Program-made: the position numbers and the translations under genes
Assembly: GCA_014379885.1 (NCBI GenBank)
Contig: JACMKW010000251.1
Location: 1-7,675 of the forward strand
Direction: 5' to 3'
Length of the DNA stretch: 7,675 nucleotides
Origin: Rhizobacter sp.
GTDB taxonomy: Bacteria; Pseudomonadota; Gammaproteobacteria; Burkholderiales; Burkholderiaceae
In this document: positions 5,601 to 7,675 of the stretch, piece after piece
How positions within the stretch are numbered: the first letter of the stretch is position 1
How the letters are laid out: every line of letters begins with the position of its first letter
The notes under the pieces: model-generated
What the model saw: only the letters and a program-made list of their open reading frames with translations
Told to the model about the DNA's origin: nothing
The model's database searches: none

Positions 5601-7675
5601 TTGAACAAGATTCTTCTGCAGTTGGCCGCCGAACTGAAGGTTCGCCCGGCCCAGGTGAATGCAGCCGTGGAGCTGCTGGACGGTGGCGCCACGGTTCCCT
5701 TCATTGCCCGTTACCGCAAAGAGGCGACCGACAACCTCGACGACACGCAGCTGCGTGACCTCGAGGCCCGCCTCGGCTACCTGCGTGAACTTGAAGAGCG
5801 CCGTACCGCGGTGCGGAAGAGCATCGAAGAGCAGGGCAAGCTGACGCCCGAGCTGCGCGCGGCCGTGGAGAACGCGCCGACCAAGCAGGAGCTGGAAGAC
5901 ATCTACCTGCCGTACAAGCCACGCCGCCGGACCAAAGGCATGATCGCCCGCGAAGCCGGCCTGGAGCCGTTGGCCGACAAGCTGTTTGCCGACCCGACGC
6001 TGGTGCCGCTGGATGAAGCCGCCGCGTTCATCAACGCTGAAGGTGGCTTTGCCGACGCGCTGGCGGTGCTCGATGGCGTGCGCGACCTGCTCAGCGAACG
6101 TTGGGCCGAAGATGCCGCGCTCGTGGGCAAGCTGCGTACCTGGCTGTGGGACGCAGGGTTGTTGCGTTCCAAGCTGATGGACGGCAAGGACGAGAACAAC
6201 CCCGACATCTCCAAGTTCCGTGACTACTTCGACTACGACGAGCCGATCAACCGCGTGCCGTCACACCGCGCGTTGGCCGTCTTCCGTGGCCGCACGCAGG
6301 AGTTTCTCGACGCCAAGCTGGTGCTCGACGAAGAGCTGGTGCCGGGGCAGCCGTCGCAGGCCGAAGGGCGCATCGCCATCCACCTGGGCTGGAGCCATGC
6401 CAAGCGCGCCGCCGACGACCTGATCCGCAAGACCATCGCCTGGACCTGGAAGGTCAAGCTCAACCTGAGCCTGGAGCGCGATCTGTTCAGCCGCCTGCGC
6501 GAAGACGCCGAAAAAGTGGCGATCAAGGTGTTCGCTGAAAACCTGCGCGATCTGTTGCTCGCCGCACCGGCCGGCCCGCGTGTGGTGATGGGGCTGGACC
6601 CTGGCATCCGCACCGGCGTGAAGGTGGCCGTGGTTGACGCCACCGGCAAGGTGCTCGACACGAACACCGTCTACCCGCACGAGCCGCGCAAGGACTGGGA
6701 AGGTTCGATCCACACGCTCGGCCGCCTGTGCGCAACGCACGGCGTGAACCTCATCGCCATCGGCAACGGCACCGCCAGCCGCGAGACCGACAAACTGGCC
6801 TCCGACCTCATCAAGCGCATCCAACAACTCGCGCCTGGCACCCACATCGAGAAGGTGGTGGTCAGTGAGGCCGGTGCGTCGGTCTACTCGGCGAGCGAGT
6901 TTGCGAGCAAGGAGTTGCCCGAGCTCGACGTGAGCCTGCGCGGCGCAGTGAGCATTGCGCGCCGCCTGCAAGACCCGCTGGCCGAGCTGGTGAAGATCGA
7001 CCCCAAGAGCATCGGCGTGGGCCAGTACCAGCATGACGTGAATCAGGGTGGGCTGGCGAAGTCGCTCGATGCGGTGGTTGAGGATTGCGTGAACGCGGTG
7101 GGCGTGGACCTGAACACGGCTTCAGCTCCGCTGCTGTCGCGTGTGTCAGGCCTGAGCGCCACGGTGGCCGCGAGCATCGTGCGCTGGCGCGACGCGCACG
7201 GCGCCTTCCGCACGCGGCAGCAGTTGCTCGACGTGTCGGGCCTGGGCCCGCGCACCTTCGAGCAGGCCGCAGGCTTCCTGCGCATCCGCGACGGCGACAA
7301 CCCGCTGGACATGACCGGAGTGCACCCGGAAACCTATCCGGTCGTGCAGAAGATGCTGGACCAGACCGCACGCCCGGTGCGCGAATTGATGGGCCGCAGC
7401 GAAGTGCTGCGCACGCTGCAGCCCGAAGCTTTTGCCGACGCCAAGTTCGGCGCCATCACGGTGAAAGACATCCTCGTTGAGCTGGAAAAACCCGGCCGCG
7501 ACCCGCGCCCTGACTTCAAGGTAGCGCGCTTCAACGAAGGCGTGTCGGATCTCAAAGACCTGCAGCCCGGCATGCTGCTCGAAGGCACGGTCAGCAACGT
7601 GGCGCAGTTCGGCGCGTTCGTCGATCTGGGCGTGCACCAAGACGGCCTGGTGCATGTGAGCCAGCTGTCCAACAA
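5601..7675 (+). CDS. tex: Transcription accessory protein Tex, S1 RNA-binding (C-terminus cut by window edge)
   Basis: Tex is a conserved cytoplasmic nucleic-acid-binding protein linked to transcription and stress responses. The 691 complete codons seen here are open to the window edge, so the gene is incomplete at its 3' end (usual length about 770-790 residues). The N-terminal Tex domain includes [20 protein letters not shown], followed by a helical region with [16 protein letters not shown]. The YqgF/RNase H-like domain begins near residue 327 with [10 protein letters not shown] (Asp333). A helix-hairpin-helix region covers about 500-560 ([16 protein letters not shown], then [18 protein letters not shown]). 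The S1 domain begins near 654 ([20 protein letters not shown]) and is cut. The start is TTG at 5601: no ATG or GTG lies between the in-frame stop at 5544 and this codon, and [11 protein letters not shown] matches the usual Tex N-terminus. No good Shine-Dalgarno is seen. It follows the foldase-like gene by 81 bases and may be cotranscribed. Confidence 0.95.
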   Translation, partial: MNKILLQLAAELKVRPAQVNAAVELLDGGATVPFIARYRKEATDNLDDTQLRDLEARLGYLRELEERRTAVRKSIEEQGKLTPELRAAVENAPTKQELEDIYLPYKPRRRTKGMIAREAGLEPLADKLFADPTLVPLDEAAAFINAEGGFADALAVLDGVRDLLSERWAEDAALVGKLRTWLWDAGLLRSKLMDGKDENNPDISKFRDYFDYDEPINRVPSHRALAVFRGRTQEFLDAKLVLDEELVPGQPSQAEGRIAIHLGWSHAKRAADDLIRKTIAWTWKVKLNLSLERDLFSRLREDAEKVAIKVFAENLRDLLLAAPAGPRVVMGLDPGIRTGVKVAVVDATGKVLDTNTVYPHEPRKDWEGSIHTLGRLCATHGVNLIAIGNGTASRETDKLASDLIKRIQQLAPGTHIEKVVVSEAGASVYSASEFASKELPELDVSLRGAVSIARRLQDPLAELVKIDPKSIGVGQYQHDVNQGGLAKSLDAVVEDCVNAVGVDLNTASAPLLSRVSGLSATVAASIVRWRDAHGAFRTRQQLLDVSGLGPRTFEQAAGFLRIRDGDNPLDMTGVHPETYPVVQKMLDQTARPVRELMGRSEVLRTLQPEAFADAKFGAITVKDILVELEKPGRDPRPDFKVARFNEGVSDLKDLQPGMLLEGTVSNVAQFGAFVDLGVHQDGLVHVSQLSN

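Noticed and set aside
6261..7034. Long minus-strand frame (257 codons) opposite tex
   Set aside because: It is a shadow of the Tex frame, which is continuous and has conserved domains throughout.

Overview
The window is GC-rich, densely coded DNA with several non-ATG starts, typical of a betaproteobacterium of the order Burkholderiales (Comamonadaceae or the Ideonella/Rhizobacter/Rubrivivax group). This placement is inferred from protein character: a Burkholderiales-style Tex protein, a DUF1223 protein, a TIGR03862-type flavoprotein and a secreted PETase-like hydrolase. No marker gene fixes the genus. No RNA genes, insertion sequences or CRISPR arrays are visible.

Layout from left to right: (1) the last codons of an upstream reading frame and a GC-rich hairpin; (2) an SDR-family oxidoreductase on the plus strand (114-1022); (3) a secreted thioredoxin-like DUF1223 protein on the minus strand (1119-1871), convergent with the SDR; (4) a YhiN/HI0933-like FAD flavoprotein on the plus strand (1980-3260), divergent from the DUF1223 gene; (5) a 43-codon minus-strand relic of a second polyester-hydrolase-like gene (3261-3392), whose stop codon abuts the flavoprotein stop; (6) a strong minus-strand intrinsic terminator (3429-3459) and the intact, secreted, cutinase/PETase-like alpha/beta hydrolase (3514-4416); (7) a 377-base divergent intergenic region; (8) a short membrane-anchored protein resembling lipase-specific foldases (4794-5519, plus strand); (9) the transcription accessory protein Tex (5601 to the right edge, plus strand), cut within its S1 domain.

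The most interesting part is 3261-5519. An intact PETase-like hydrolase lies beside the C-terminal relic of a diverged paralogue, and a truncated lipase-foldase-like gene is transcribed divergently from it. This suggests a locus for secreted ester or polyester hydrolysis that once held at least two hydrolase copies. A role for the foldase-like protein in folding the hydrolase is inference only. The SDR, flavoprotein, DUF1223 and Tex genes look like ordinary accessory or housekeeping genes with no evident link to it.
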